Counted from the first letter of the stretch, positions 9,083-17,928 are shown. The stretch: DNA of 64,000 nucleotides from UBA5189 sp040389445 (GCA_040389445.1 JAZJZX010000022.1:1-64000); one strand, 5' to 3'. Program-made: numbers and translations. The notes: generated from the sequence alone by a model not told the origin.

Positions 9083-9799
9083 CTACCCTCCCGGATGCGG
9101 CGGCTGGAGTTTGACCCAGTCGTCGAACGCCGTGGGGTCCATCACGGTCACAGGGGTGGTCATGCGCGTGTGGCCGAGGCCGCACAGTTCGGCGCACTGG
9201 ACCCCGTATTTCCCGATCAGGTTCGGGGTCACGTAGATCTGGGTCTCGCGGCCGGGCACCGCGTCCTGCTTGACGCCGAACGCCGGCACGGAGAACGAGT
9301 GGACGACATCCTCCGAAATGATCGTGATGTGGATCCGGCGATCGACGGGCAGCACCAACTCGCTGGAAGCAATCCCCAGATCCGGGTAATCGAACTCCCA
9401 TTGCCACTGCTTGGCGTCCGCGCGGACCTCGAGATCCGCGTGCTGTTCGCCGCGAATCTCGAGCAGACCAGCTGTTCCGTAGGCGGCGAGCCCGACCACC
9501 ATGACGAAGGTGCCGAGCACCCAACCGGCTTCAAGACGGCGGTGGCCATGAATGGGCGGGCCATCGCCGTCGTCGTCCCCCGCCCGGAACCGGATGGCGG
9601 AGTAGACAATCCCGACCACCACGAACATCAGGACCGGGACGGACACCACCGTCAACGCCACGAGGGCGTTTTCCATGATGCCCGCCTCGCGCGAGGCGAC
9701 GATCGGAAGGATCTGCATCCCCACGACCGCCGCGACGCCGAGGATGGACAGGACTGCCCAGATCGCGATGGCGATGGCGAGGTGGCGGCGAGGGGTCAC
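9083..9799 (-). CDS. ctaC: cytochrome c oxidase subunit II (CuA)
   Basis: Accepts electrons and passes them through the binuclear CuA centre to subunit I. The 238-residue protein has two or three N-terminal helices and a periplasm-side cupredoxin domain with VHSFSVPAFGVKQDAVPGR and the CuA loop CAELCGLGHTRM (Cys, Glu, Cys, His, Met ligands all present). No C-terminal cytochrome c domain is present, so an external donor is needed; the cupredoxin lipoprotein encoded just upstream is an obvious candidate. GTG start with no clear ribosome site; a GTG slightly upstream is an alternative. Confidence 0.94.
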   Translation of the reverse strand: MTPRRHLAIAIAIWAVLSILGVAAVVGMQILPIVASREAGIMENALVALTVVSVPVLMFVVVGIVYSAIRFRAGDDDGDGPPIHGHRRLEAGWVLGTFVMVVGLAAYGTAGLLEIRGEQHADLEVRADAKQWQWEFDYPDLGIASSELVLPVDRRIHITIISEDVVHSFSVPAFGVKQDAVPGRETQIYVTPNLIGKYGVQCAELCGLGHTRMTTPVTVMDPTAFDDWVKLQPPHPGG

Positions 9800-9841
9800 G
9801 TGGTCACCCGTTCTCAGACCGGGCCGGCGAATGGCGCCGAC

Positions 9842-10282
9842 CTACTTGACGGTGACGTCGGCGCGCATTCCCTTGCCGTAGTGGCCCAGGAGGTTGCAGA
9901 TCACCACGTAGCGGCCCGGAGCGAGCCCTTCGAGCACGAGCGTCTCGGTCGTGCCGGGCTTGATGTCCTCGATCTCGTCGACCGCCTCGACCGCGTCCTC
10001 GGAAACCTTGTCGTCGACGACCGGGAGCTTGTCGGCGGCGAGGTCCGTCTTCACGACGACGAACTCGTGCGTCTCGTCGCCGTTGTTCTTGATGGTGAAG
10101 GTGAGCGTTCCCGCCAGTCCGACGTTCGAGTCGAGCTTGATTTCCCACTCCTTGAGGCCGGCGGAAATGGCGGCGGTCGGGTCCCCGGCCGGAGTGGCGG
10201 GTGGCTGGCTGGCCCCGCCGGAACAACCGACGGCGGCGATTGCAATGGCGGAGAACAGCGCGGCGGGGACTCGAGCTCGCAT
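9842..10282 (-). CDS. cupredoxin-domain lipoprotein
   Basis: 146 residues: a signal peptide ending in the lipobox AVGC (Cys20), a Pro/Ala/Thr linker, then a small blue copper-type beta-barrel. Likely type-1 copper ligands are His in DETHEFVV and the C-terminal set Cys, His and Met in VICNLLGHYGKGM, all conserved. It would sit on the outer face of the membrane. As first gene of the cox operon it probably delivers electrons to CuA or supplies copper to it. The start is firm: AAGGAGGG lies just upstream of the ATG. It faces a two-component system across a 174-bp divergent region. Confidence 0.88.
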   Translation of the reverse strand: MRARVPAALFSAIAIAAVGCSGGASQPPATPAGDPTAAISAGLKEWEIKLDSNVGLAGTLTFTIKNNGDETHEFVVVKTDLAADKLPVVDDKVSEDAVEAVDEIEDIKPGTTETLVLEGLAPGRYVVICNLLGHYGKGMRADVTVK

Positions 10283-10390
10283 GGATCCCTCCTTGTGGGT
10301 ACGCCAGACGAGCGGCACGGCCGGACTCGTCGTGGAGCACCTCGTGTGGACGCTGGGCGTCTGGCCTGGACGTCTGGGCAACCAGGCCTG

Positions 10391-10448
10391 CATTTGAGAC
10401 TGGCCCCGGCAAGACCCGACATCTATACTCACAACGGTCCATTTGAGA
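10391..10448. promoter_or_regulatory. divergent control region with CATTTGAGA direct repeats and a TATACT box
   Basis: The 9-mer CATTTGAGA occurs at 10391-10399 and again at 10440-10448, 49 bp apart. Between them is TATACT (10424-10429), a good -10 for the histidine kinase gene (TTG at 10457), though no convincing -35 is seen. The repeats could be operator sites for the neighbouring response regulator. Confidence 0.35.
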
Positions 10449-10456
10449 GGTCCGCG

Positions 10457-11584
10457 TTGACCATACCGCCCTACACGGATGCACTCGATCGCGGCACCGT
10501 CGTCCCGCAGGAGATCCCGGGCGACACGGCCGTCCGTGATACCGGCCGTCGGGCAGCGGCCGGGCGGCGGCAACGGGTCGTGGATGCCTGGCGCAGGCTG
10601 CTGGTGGCCCATCCGAGACGCGTCGAAGCCGCCCTGGATGTTGCCGCGATCGCCTTTGCGGTCCTGACCCTGCTGCAGGCCGGACCGGCGGAGTTCCTGA
10701 TCCATGCCATCTTCGTCGTCCTCATCGTCCATGCCTTCCTCTTCGGGCTGGGCGGCACGCTCTGGCGGATCGGGATCGTCTCCGTCGCCGTCGTCGGCTA
10801 CGCAGTCGCACCCCGGTTCGGCATTCCATTTCCGGACCTGGAGCTGACCGAATGGCCGCTCATGTTCGTGATTGCCCTGCTGGTGGCCGGCATGGCGGAC
10901 CGGCGAGCCGCGACCGCCCGGCTGTACGAGGCGTTGTTCCGGCGTGCGAGCGACCGACTCCTGACGGTGCAGGAGGACGAACGGGCCCGACTCGCCCGTG
11001 AACTCCATGACGGCGTGGGGCAGACGATGACCGCCCTCAGCCTCACCCTCGACGCCGTGAGCGGCACGGGCGCCTCCGGCGTCGCGATGGAGCGGCTGGC
11101 CACGGCGCGCTCACTGGCCGAGGATGCACTGACCGAGACTCGCGAGCTCGCCAACCGCCTGCGGCCGGCGCGGCTCGAACAGGTCGGTCTCGCGGCGGCC
11201 ATCCGCGATCTGGCGACCCGAGCTGGAATACCCGTGCGGGTGGACATCGATCCGGCAGCCGGAGAGATCGGGGTGATCGATGCGACCAGATCGGTCGAGG
11301 CCTATCGGATCGTTCAGGAAGCCATCAGCAACGCCGCCCGGCACAGCGGTGCATCGGGCGTTCGCGTCGCAGTCGGGAGGACCGGCGATTCCCTCACGAT
11401 CGTGGTCGAGGACGCCGGCCGGGGATTTGACGCCGCAGTCGGGCGAGAGGGCGGACTCGGCCTCATCGGCATGCACGAGCGCGCAGTCCTCCTCGGGGCT
11501 CGCCTGTCCATCGAGACGGCTCCCGGCCGGGGCACCCGGGTTGCCCTCGACGTTCCGATCGATCAACGAGACCAGCCGACGTGA
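10457..11584 (+). CDS. NarL-family sensor histidine kinase (HisKA_3 type)
   Basis: 375 residues. An N-terminal part carries four to five hydrophobic segments (about 50-145), followed by a HisKA_3 dimerisation domain with the phosphoacceptor motif ARELHDGVGQTMTALS and a HATPase domain with N box RIVQEAISNAARHSGA, G1 box VEDAGRGF and G2-like GLIGMHERA. It lacks a separate extracellular sensor domain, so the membrane part or a partner must sense the signal. The TTG start has GAGAGG upstream. The stop overlaps the response regulator start (GTGA). Position opposite the cox operon suggests control of respiration, which is inference. Confidence 0.9.
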   Translation: MTIPPYTDALDRGTVVPQEIPGDTAVRDTGRRAAAGRRQRVVDAWRRLLVAHPRRVEAALDVAAIAFAVLTLLQAGPAEFLIHAIFVVLIVHAFLFGLGGTLWRIGIVSVAVVGYAVAPRFGIPFPDLELTEWPLMFVIALLVAGMADRRAATARLYEALFRRASDRLLTVQEDERARLARELHDGVGQTMTALSLTLDAVSGTGASGVAMERLATARSLAEDALTETRELANRLRPARLEQVGLAAAIRDLATRAGIPVRVDIDPAAGEIGVIDATRSVEAYRIVQEAISNAARHSGASGVRVAVGRTGDSLTIVVEDAGRGFDAAVGREGGLGLIGMHERAVLLGARLSIETAPGRGTRVALDVPIDQRDQPT

Positions 11585-12216
11585 CCAGTGTCGTCATCAT
11601 CGAGGATCATGCGATCGTGCGCGAGGGTCTCCGGCTGATCCTCCAGGACGAGCCCGGCATTCGTGTCGCCGGCGATGCAGCCGGCGTGGCGGACGCCTTT
11701 GCCCTCGTGAAGAGGACGCGCCCCGATGTCGCGCTCGTCGACCTGACCCTGGGCACCGCCGACGGGATCCCGCTCGTTCGAGGGCTCAATGTTCGCTATC
11801 CCGCGACGCGGACCGTCGCCGTCACGATGCACGACGACGGCGAGACCGTCCGCCAGGCGTTCCTTGCCGGGGCGTCCGGGTACGTCGTGAAGGGAGCGGC
11901 CGGCAGTGAGCTGATCACGGCAATTCGCGCCGTTGCGCGCGGCGAGCGGTACGTCCACTCCGCGGTGGCCGGTGCCGTCCTCGACGATTCGCTGCGCTGG
12001 TTGCGCCACGGCAACGTCCTCAGCCCTCGCGAACGCGAAGTACTGCGCTTGATTGCGGGTGGCAGGACGGCGCTCGAGACGAGCCGCCTGCTCGGGATCA
12101 GTGCCCATACGGTGCGCCGTCATCTCTCCAACTTGGCGACCAAGCTCGGTGTTCGAGGCCGAATCGCACTGGTCCGTTACGCCCTGGACCACCAACTCCT
12201 CGGCGACACCGACTGA
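11581..12216 (+). CDS. NarL/LuxR-family response regulator
   Basis: 211-residue DNA-binding partner of the preceding kinase. The receiver domain has the acidic pair EDH near the N-terminus, phosphoacceptor Asp in ALVDLTLG, Thr in VAVTMHDDG and Lys in YVVKGA. The C-terminal LuxR-type helix-turn-helix reads LSPREREVLRLIAGGRTALETSRLLGIS. Translationally coupled to the kinase. CATTTGAGA repeats in the divergent region upstream are candidate binding sites. Confidence 0.92.
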   Translation: MTSVVIIEDHAIVREGLRLILQDEPGIRVAGDAAGVADAFALVKRTRPDVALVDLTLGTADGIPLVRGLNVRYPATRTVAVTMHDDGETVRQAFLAGASGYVVKGAAGSELITAIRAVARGERYVHSAVAGAVLDDSLRWLRHGNVLSPREREVLRLIAGGRTALETSRLLGISAHTVRRHLSNLATKLGVRGRIALVRYALDHQLLGDTD

Positions 12217-12341
12217 ATTCGACCCGGTCCGGCAACATCGACGAACAGTTGGTACGGGTTCGCCAGCCAGATGACGCTGATTCCGGAGGCACGAAACACC
12301 AGCAGGGGCACGCGCCTCAAACGACGCATGACGGCCTCCCG

Positions 12342-12956
12342 CTACGGACGAAGGTCATGCATGAGCTGCTCGCCCAGACGCCGCTCCCCGACGGCCGATG
12401 CCGAGACGAGGATGCCCTGCGCCTCCAGCCAAACGTGATAGGTGCGGAGTCCGCCGGTGCATGTCCCGGTGAAGACCGTTCGACCCCCCAGTTGCGTTTC
12501 CGCGCTCCCTGCGACGCCATCGGCCTGTGAGCAGGCCCCCTCGTCGTACGAATCCCGCCAGTCGCGAAAGACGCCATCGTTCATGGCCCCGGGCTTCAGC
12601 CGGATCACGACCGCATAGACGAACTCTCCGGTCGGGGCATCGAATGCGATACCCGCGGCCATCGCCGAGCCGACGGCCACGAGCTCCGGGCCCGCGAGGG
12701 CGGTGCGCTCTGCCTCCGGGCTTTCGATCAGTTCGATCCCGGCGACCGTCCCGGGCAGGACGGCCAGGAGCGACGGGTCGACCGCAACGGCCGATACTGG
12801 CTGGCCGCTCGTGGCGGGTGGTGCCTGCGAGGGGCTGGGTCCGGATGCGGCACTTGACGGAGGGATGGAGATCGCGGCCGGGCTACAGGCGAAGAGTCCG
12901 AGCGCCACCGTCGCCGCCATGACCGCGAGACGAGCCGGTCGGCGGCCGGGGGTCAC
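12342..12956 (-). CDS. small lipoprotein of unknown function
   Basis: 204 residues. The GTG start overlaps the stop of the upstream GNAT gene (GTGA); the resulting N-terminus, Arg-rich and then MAATVALGLFAC, is a good lipoprotein signal with lipobox LFAC. A Ser/Pro/Ala linker follows, then a compact domain with two Cys (SYDEGACSQADG and FTGTCTGG) that may form a disulfide. I recognise no family. The convergent space 12217-12341 next to the response regulator holds nothing obvious. Confidence 0.7.
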   Translation of the reverse strand: MTPGRRPARLAVMAATVALGLFACSPAAISIPPSSAASGPSPSQAPPATSGQPVSAVAVDPSLLAVLPGTVAGIELIESPEAERTALAGPELVAVGSAMAAGIAFDAPTGEFVYAVVIRLKPGAMNDGVFRDWRDSYDEGACSQADGVAGSAETQLGGRTVFTGTCTGGLRTYHVWLEAQGILVSASAVGERRLGEQLMHDLRP

Positions 12957-13723
12957 AATTCGCGCCGCATGACCGGGTAGCGCTCGTCGTCCACCGCGGC
13001 CGCGAACCCGCAGCGGACCCAGAACGCGGCCGTTGCCGCGCTCGTCCCGTTCTCCCGGACACCGGGCTCCGGATAGGCCTCCACGGCAGCGAAACCGCGC
13101 GCCGCGAGGTCGTCGCAGATGGCCTCGACCAAACGCCCGGCCAGCCCTGCACCGCGCGCTTCGGGGGTCGCCGCGACACACGTGATGACGGCGGGCAGGG
13201 GCGTGGCCGGGAGGCGCGGATACAGCTCACGAACACGCTGCGCTCGTGGATAGGCGGACAGTGGGCCGAATTGCGCGTAGATCGCGGGCCGTCCGTCCAG
13301 CTCGAGGACCTTGGCGTAGGTTCCGAACACCCGGAGGCCGCGGCCGAGCAGCTGCAACTTGCGCGGCTGGTCGGCACCGATGACGGGACCCGTGTCACGT
13401 CGTGGAGCGAACGGGTTGTCGGCGGGCGCATCGTCATCGTCGTCGCCGAAGGGGTTGAACGATGGTCGCGCACCACCCGACGCGAACGGGTTGAACGACG
13501 GAACCTTGACCGGCGGCGCGAACGGATTGGCGCTGGATGCCGGCGCGGACGGCCTGGATGGAGCCGCGCCGGCGTCCCACCACGACAGGCGGGCGGCCCG
13601 GGAGCCGCGATCCCCGTCCTCCCAGTAATCGCAACTCCGGTGATCGAACCCCGGATCGGCGCAGGGCGGGATTCGGGCAAATCCATCGGCGTCGCGAATG
13701 TCGATGATCCGGATCTCGGCCAT
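12953..13723 (-). CDS. GNAT-like N-acetyltransferase with NPF-repeat linker
   Basis: 256 residues in three parts: an N-terminal block with two Cys (IPPCADPGFDHRSCDYWED), a low-complexity linker with four NPF motifs (NPFAPP, FNPFASGG, FNPFGDDDDD, NPFAPRR; about residues 70-118), and a C-terminal acetyltransferase domain with the acetyl-CoA-type loop EARGAGLAGRLVEAI. Substrate unknown. It lies 7 bp after hutH on the same strand and overlaps the following lipoprotein gene by 4 bp, so it probably shares the hutH transcript, but a link to histidine use is not shown. Confidence 0.72.
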   Translation of the reverse strand: MAEIRIIDIRDADGFARIPPCADPGFDHRSCDYWEDGDRGSRAARLSWWDAGAAPSRPSAPASSANPFAPPVKVPSFNPFASGGARPSFNPFGDDDDDAPADNPFAPRRDTGPVIGADQPRKLQLLGRGLRVFGTYAKVLELDGRPAIYAQFGPLSAYPRAQRVRELYPRLPATPLPAVITCVAATPEARGAGLAGRLVEAICDDLAARGFAAVEAYPEPGVRENGTSAATAAFWVRCGFAAAVDDERYPVMRREL

Positions 13724-13730
13724 GGTCGCG

Positions 13731-15362
13731 CTACCCGACGGGATCCGCCGGCGACCCGGCGATCGAGGCGAGCGCACCGCTCCTGACCAACGCGGTCGCC
13801 GCCACGAGATCGGGCCCGGGCTCGCGATCCGCATCCACGTGTGGCGCGATCGTCCGGATGAGGTCGTGAGCGGCCCGAACGCCTGTGCCTGCCTCCACGC
13901 CGGGCAGGTCGGCCAGTCGCAGGTCGAGCGCCTGCGCCGCACACAGGGCCTCGATCGCGAGAATCCGTTCGACGTGGTCCAGGACCGTACGGGCATGCCG
14001 GCCGGCAATCGGACCCATCGATACGTGGTCCTCCTGATTCGCGCTCGTCGGGATCGAATCCGCGCTCGCCGGATGCACCAGAACCTTGTTCTCCGAGGCC
14101 AGGGCAGCTGCCGTGTACTGCAGGATCATCAGGCCCGAATCGAGCCCGGAGGCAGGGGCCAGGAACGCCGGGAGCCCGCCGTTGAGGTGCGGATCGAGCA
14201 GCAACGCCGTTCGCCGCTCGCTGATGGAGCCGAGTTCCGAGATGGCGAGCTTTGCGAAATCGAGGGCCAGGGCGATCGGTTCGCCGTGGAAGTTGCCGCC
14301 GGAGATCACGAGGCCGCCGCCGGTGGCGAGCGCCGTCGCGTCGGCCACGCCGCCACCCGGGAAGACGAGCGGATTGTCCGTCGCCGAGTTCAGCTCGATG
14401 TCGAGAACGCGCCGCAGATGATCGAGCGCATCGAGGACGGCGCCATGGACCTGCGGGATGCAGCGCAGCGAATACGGATCCTGGACCTTGTGGGACGAGG
14501 CATGGTGTGAAGTCTGGAGACCGGATCCGCGAAGCAGCCCACGCAGCTCCGCCGCGACGGCGATCTGGCCGGGATGGGGCCGCGCCAGCTGGTAGGCCGC
14601 GGAGAACGCAACGTCGGTGCCGAGCATCGCTTCCACGGTCATGGCGGCGACGGTGCTTGCCGTCCGGACGAGGCGGTCCGCATCCGCGAGCAGCAGGGCT
14701 CCCAGGGCCGACATCAGCTGCGTCCCATTCAGGAGGGCCAGGCCCTCCTTCGGGCCGAGTACCAGGGGCTCGAGGCCCACCTCGCGGAGGGCGAGCATCG
14801 CCGGCATGACCTGACCGTTCATCTCGACCTGCCCGCGCCCGATCAGCGGGAGGGCGAGATGGGCGAGCGGCGCAAGATCCCCGGACGCTCCGACGGAACC
14901 CTGCGCCGGCACGACCGGATGGATTCCGAGGCGCAGGAAATCGAGCAGCCTGTCCACCACCACCGGGCGCGCACCGGAGTGGCCCAAGGCGATGGTATTG
15001 GCGCGAAGCAGCAGCATCGCGCGAACCAGGTCACGGGGCAGCGGGTCGCCGACCCCCGCGGCGTGGCTCATGAGGAGGTTCTCCTGGAGCCGTTCCACGT
15101 CGGCGGGAGCGATCGTCCGGTCGGCGAGGGCGCCGAACCCGGTGGTGACCCCGTAGACCACGGCGCCGTCGGCGACCAGCCGCTCGATGACGTCGCGCGC
15201 TTCCTGCACGCGTGCGCGGGCATGGATGTCCAGGACGGCGTGGTCCCCATGGCGCGCGACCGCCTCGACATCGGCGACCGTCAGATCGGCCCCGGTCAGG
15301 ACGATTGGTCCGCCGCTCGCCGGACGGACAGCATGCAGCGGCTGGAAGTGAGGATCGGTCAC
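13731..15362 (-). CDS. hutH: histidine ammonia-lyase (HutH)
   Basis: Deaminates L-histidine to urocanate, the entry step of the pathway. The 543-residue length is slightly above the usual 505-515. The self-forming MIO cofactor triad Ala-Ser-Gly sits in GSVGASGDLAP; other family marks are YGVTTGFGALADR, LLNGTQLM, QDPYSLRCIPQVHG, NSATDNPL and SANQEDHVSMG. A GTG start is chosen because TATCCT ends 6 bases upstream, giving a leaderless transcript. It is first in a unit with the GNAT and lipoprotein genes. Confidence 0.96.
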   Translation of the reverse strand: MTDPHFQPLHAVRPASGGPIVLTGADLTVADVEAVARHGDHAVLDIHARARVQEARDVIERLVADGAVVYGVTTGFGALADRTIAPADVERLQENLLMSHAAGVGDPLPRDLVRAMLLLRANTIALGHSGARPVVVDRLLDFLRLGIHPVVPAQGSVGASGDLAPLAHLALPLIGRGQVEMNGQVMPAMLALREVGLEPLVLGPKEGLALLNGTQLMSALGALLLADADRLVRTASTVAAMTVEAMLGTDVAFSAAYQLARPHPGQIAVAAELRGLLRGSGLQTSHHASSHKVQDPYSLRCIPQVHGAVLDALDHLRRVLDIELNSATDNPLVFPGGGVADATALATGGGLVISGGNFHGEPIALALDFAKLAISELGSISERRTALLLDPHLNGGLPAFLAPASGLDSGLMILQYTAAALASENKVLVHPASADSIPTSANQEDHVSMGPIAGRHARTVLDHVERILAIEALCAAQALDLRLADLPGVEAGTGVRAAHDLIRTIAPHVDADREPGPDLVAATALVRSGALASIAGSPADPVG

Positions 15363-15368
15363 GCCCGC

Positions 15369-15374
15369 AGGATA
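15369..15374 (-). promoter_or_regulatory. leaderless -10 box (TATCCT) of hutH
   Basis: TATCCT ends 6 bases before the GTG start of hutH. No ribosome-binding site is present between them. Confidence 0.5.
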
Positions 15375-15389
15375 GTCGGGCTATGCTCC

Positions 15390-15515
15390 CGGCGTCCCGT
15401 ACCGGGCGTCCCGTTCCCGGCGTTCCTTACCGCGCCTCCCGTTCCCGGCACTCCGTACCGGGCGTCCCGTTCCCGGCGTTCCGGGGCCGGCGTCCCCGCC
15501 CCGGCCGATCGTGCC
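15390..15515. repeat. 14-bp tandem repeat, about nine units
   Basis: Units such as cggcgtcccgtacc and gggcgtcccgttcc follow each other with an exact 14-bp period, often alternating so that a 28-bp higher-order unit appears. It fills the divergent space between hutH and the DedA gene, just upstream of both starts. Confidence 0.85.
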
Positions 15516-15537
15516 GGGTCCCAGATCGAGGAGACCC

Positions 15538-16200
15538 GTGCTCGCATTCATCGACCAGATCGTCATTCCGTTCCTGAACACGCTGTACGGGGCGGTCGGC
15601 TACCTCGGGGTGATGGTCGCGATGGCGATCGAATCGGCGATGGTGCCACTCCCATCCGAGCTGATCCTGCCGTATGCCGGATTCCTTGTGTCGGATGCGA
15701 GCGCGCTCGAGCCGCTCACCAACGCGCGCTGGGACTTCTGGATCGTGGTCGTCTTCGCCACCATCGGCAACACGCTTGGCTCGCTCGTCGGGTACGCCAT
15801 CGGGGCATGGGGTGGCCGCCCGTTCCTGGAGCGCTGGGGCAGGTACCTGCTGATTCGGCCGCACGAGATCGAGCTGGCGGATCGCTTCTTTCAGAAGTAC
15901 GGGCCGGCAACCGCCTTCTTCAGCCGTCTCCTGCCGGTCATCCGGACGTTCATCTCGTTCCCAGCCGGCGTAGCGCGGATGCCCCTGGGCGCATTCATCG
16001 CCTACTCGACGGCCGGCGCGTTCCTGTGGTCGATCCTGCTGGTCTTTGCGGGCCGACAACTCGGGGCCAACTGGGTGAACATCCGCCACGCGCTCCAGCC
16101 GTTCGACCTGGCGATCGCCGTGCTGGTTGTCGGGGGCGTGGCCTTCTTCATCTGGTGGCGCCTCGGCATGCCGGGACGCTCGGGACGAGGCGCTTCCTGA
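15538..16200 (+). CDS. DedA-family membrane protein
   Basis: 220-residue membrane protein of the DedA/VTT family, whose members act as lipid scramblases (undecaprenyl phosphate or phosphatidylethanolamine flipping is described for some). Typical marks are an early re-entrant region ESAMVPLPSELILPYAGF and the later FFSRLLPVIRTFISFPAGVARMPL with its conserved Arg and Gly. Start GTG 15538 is chosen for the GAGGAG five bases upstream; an in-frame GTG at 15511 is possible. Confidence 0.9.
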   Translation: MLAFIDQIVIPFLNTLYGAVGYLGVMVAMAIESAMVPLPSELILPYAGFLVSDASALEPLTNARWDFWIVVVFATIGNTLGSLVGYAIGAWGGRPFLERWGRYLLIRPHEIELADRFFQKYGPATAFFSRLLPVIRTFISFPAGVARMPLGAFIAYSTAGAFLWSILLVFAGRQLGANWVNIRHALQPFDLAIAVLVVGGVAFFIWWRLGMPGRSGRGAS

Positions 16201-16254
16201 GCCTGCGAACCGGAACCTGAGACCGCCGGAACCTGCGACGCCCAAACCGCGAAA

Positions 16255-17538
16255 TCAGCCCCGCTGCTCCTCCGGCGCCGGCCGAGCGCTGAACGCGCGC
16301 CACAGCAGGAGGTCGTACACGATCTTCAGGCCACCGGCGATCACGAAGGGGAGGGTCGTCAGCGCCGCGCTCGCGATCAGGGGCGCCGACAGGGCCGGCG
16401 AAAGGGCCGCGCCGGTGGTTCGCGCGATGCCCGTCACCCCGGCCGCGGCCGATCGTTCGCCCGGCTCGACGACCGCCATGACATAGGACTGCCGCGTCGG
16501 CACGTCCATCTGGCTGAGCGTGAACCGCAACAGCAGAACGAAGATCGCCAGCGGGAGCGTCGGCATTAGCGGGACCAGGATCAGCAGGACGTTCGAGGGC
16601 AGGTGCGTGAAGACCATGGTGTTCACGAGGCCGATTCGGGCGGCGATCCGCGAAGCCGACAGTGATGAGACCGCAGCCAACAGGTTCGCGCCGAAGAAGA
16701 TGGTGCCGAGGACGGCCGGCTCGACCCCGAACTTCAGGTGAAACCAGTACGCCATGAGGCTCTGGGGCACGAACCCGCCGGCGAAGCTGTCCAGCGAAAA
16801 CAGGATCGACAGGCGCGCCACGATCCCCTTCGATCGGCCCAGGCCGAGCCTGCGCCGGATCCCGTCGTCCGCTGCGGGCATCACCGGAGCCTCCACGCCG
16901 GGACCAATGCGGGCGAAGACGACGGCCATCGCCAGCCCGACGGCCGCGTAGCCGATCACGATCGCGCGGTAGGCATCGACCGGGGCGACGCCTGATCCCA
17001 AGAGCGACTGGGCCAGGATTCCGGCCGCGAGCGACCCCGTCGCCGTGGCCACGTAGCCCACGAGGTTGTACCAGGCGAAGGTCGGCGTGCGTCGCGCGTC
17101 CGGGGTCGCCTGGCTGAGTGATGCCTGCTCGACGGCGAGGAACGGCCCGACCTCGTTGCCGGTCGGGCTGATCACTCCGATCGTCGCGGCCACGACGAGG
17201 AGCGGCAGCCAGCTGGTCGTGGCGAAGAGCGCGCCGGCCCCGACCATGAGCAACGAACCCGCGACCAGGACGCGTCGGCGACCGATCCGATCGGCATTGG
17301 TGGTCAGCCACAGGGAGATGAGGGCGTCCCCGACGAGCGTCAGGGTCAGGATGGCCCCGATCGCAAACGGGTCGAGGGCCAACGCCGCGAGGTAGAGCAC
17401 CAGCACCACGGCGAGGAACCCATACCCGAACATGCGCAGGACGCGCGTGGTGAACAGCAGGCGTCCGTCGCGGTCGAGGCCCCGGAGGCTCGCGCGAAGG
17501 CCCGCGTCGGTCGGCGGCCGGGTGACGGGCTGACTCAC
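16255..17538 (-). CDS. MFS transporter
   Basis: 427-residue membrane protein with about twelve helices. The loop after helix 2 reads TTNADRIGRRRVLVAGS, the MFS signature. It resembles drug-resistance-type permeases in which the C-terminal half carries SQMDVPTRQSYVMAVV. The GTG start is chosen because TAGACT ends 7 bases upstream (leaderless); an in-frame ATG at 17565 lies upstream of that box. Substrate unknown. Confidence 0.84.
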   Translation of the reverse strand: MSQPVTRPPTDAGLRASLRGLDRDGRLLFTTRVLRMFGYGFLAVVLVLYLAALALDPFAIGAILTLTLVGDALISLWLTTNADRIGRRRVLVAGSLLMVGAGALFATTSWLPLLVVAATIGVISPTGNEVGPFLAVEQASLSQATPDARRTPTFAWYNLVGYVATATGSLAAGILAQSLLGSGVAPVDAYRAIVIGYAAVGLAMAVVFARIGPGVEAPVMPAADDGIRRRLGLGRSKGIVARLSILFSLDSFAGGFVPQSLMAYWFHLKFGVEPAVLGTIFFGANLLAAVSSLSASRIAARIGLVNTMVFTHLPSNVLLILVPLMPTLPLAIFVLLLRFTLSQMDVPTRQSYVMAVVEPGERSAAAGVTGIARTTGAALSPALSAPLIASAALTTLPFVIAGGLKIVYDLLLWRAFSARPAPEEQRG

Positions 17539-17545
17539 GCTCTTG

Positions 17546-17551
17546 AGTCTA
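17546..17551 (-). promoter_or_regulatory. leaderless -10 box (TAGACT) of the MFS gene
   Basis: TAGACT ends 7 bases before the GTG start at 17538 and supports that start over the upstream ATG. Confidence 0.5.
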
Positions 17552-17662
17552 GGGCCTCGGGTCATGTCACCCGATTGGGTGCACTGTCGGTTCCGACCCA
17601 GGCCTGGTCGCGTCCCCAGGCGCCCGCCGTGTACGATCGCGGTCGGAGGTAACCGACCCCAC

Positions 17663-17911
17663 ATGAGCAGCACGAGCAACGATCCGCACGGCAGCGACGC
17701 GATGGACGGCCGGCACGGCTTCGGCGATCACGGCGGCGACCACGGCGGCGACCACGGGCACGACGAGCATGCCCACGATGGCCATGCCGAGGGCGACATG
17801 GATTCGCGCGACCCGGTCGATCCCATGGCCTGGGGCGCGGGCGCGCTCGGCGTCGCGGCGGGCCTCCTCGTCGCGGTGGTCCTCGCTGCAGGCGCAGGCT
17901 GGTTCGGCTGA
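17663..17911 (+). CDS. small His/Asp-rich protein with one C-terminal membrane helix
   Basis: 82 residues. The first half is rich in His, Asp and Gly (GDHGGDHGGDHGHDEHAHDG), likely to bind metal ions such as nickel, zinc or copper; the C-terminal third is one hydrophobic segment (WGAGALGVAAGLLVAVVLAA). GGAGGT lies 12 bases before the ATG and TACGAT (17632-17637) is a plausible -10. No family recognised. Confidence 0.65.
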   Translation: MSSTSNDPHGSDAMDGRHGFGDHGGDHGGDHGHDEHAHDGHAEGDMDSRDPVDPMAWGAGALGVAAGLLVAVVLAAGAGWFG

Positions 17912-17928
17912 GGTCCAGTTCGCGGCAC

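Noticed and set aside
7302..9236. Plus-strand frame of more than 600 codons opposite coxI
   Set aside because: Its highly charged low-complexity product is the mirror of a conserved membrane protein on the other strand, a common effect of high GC at third codon positions.
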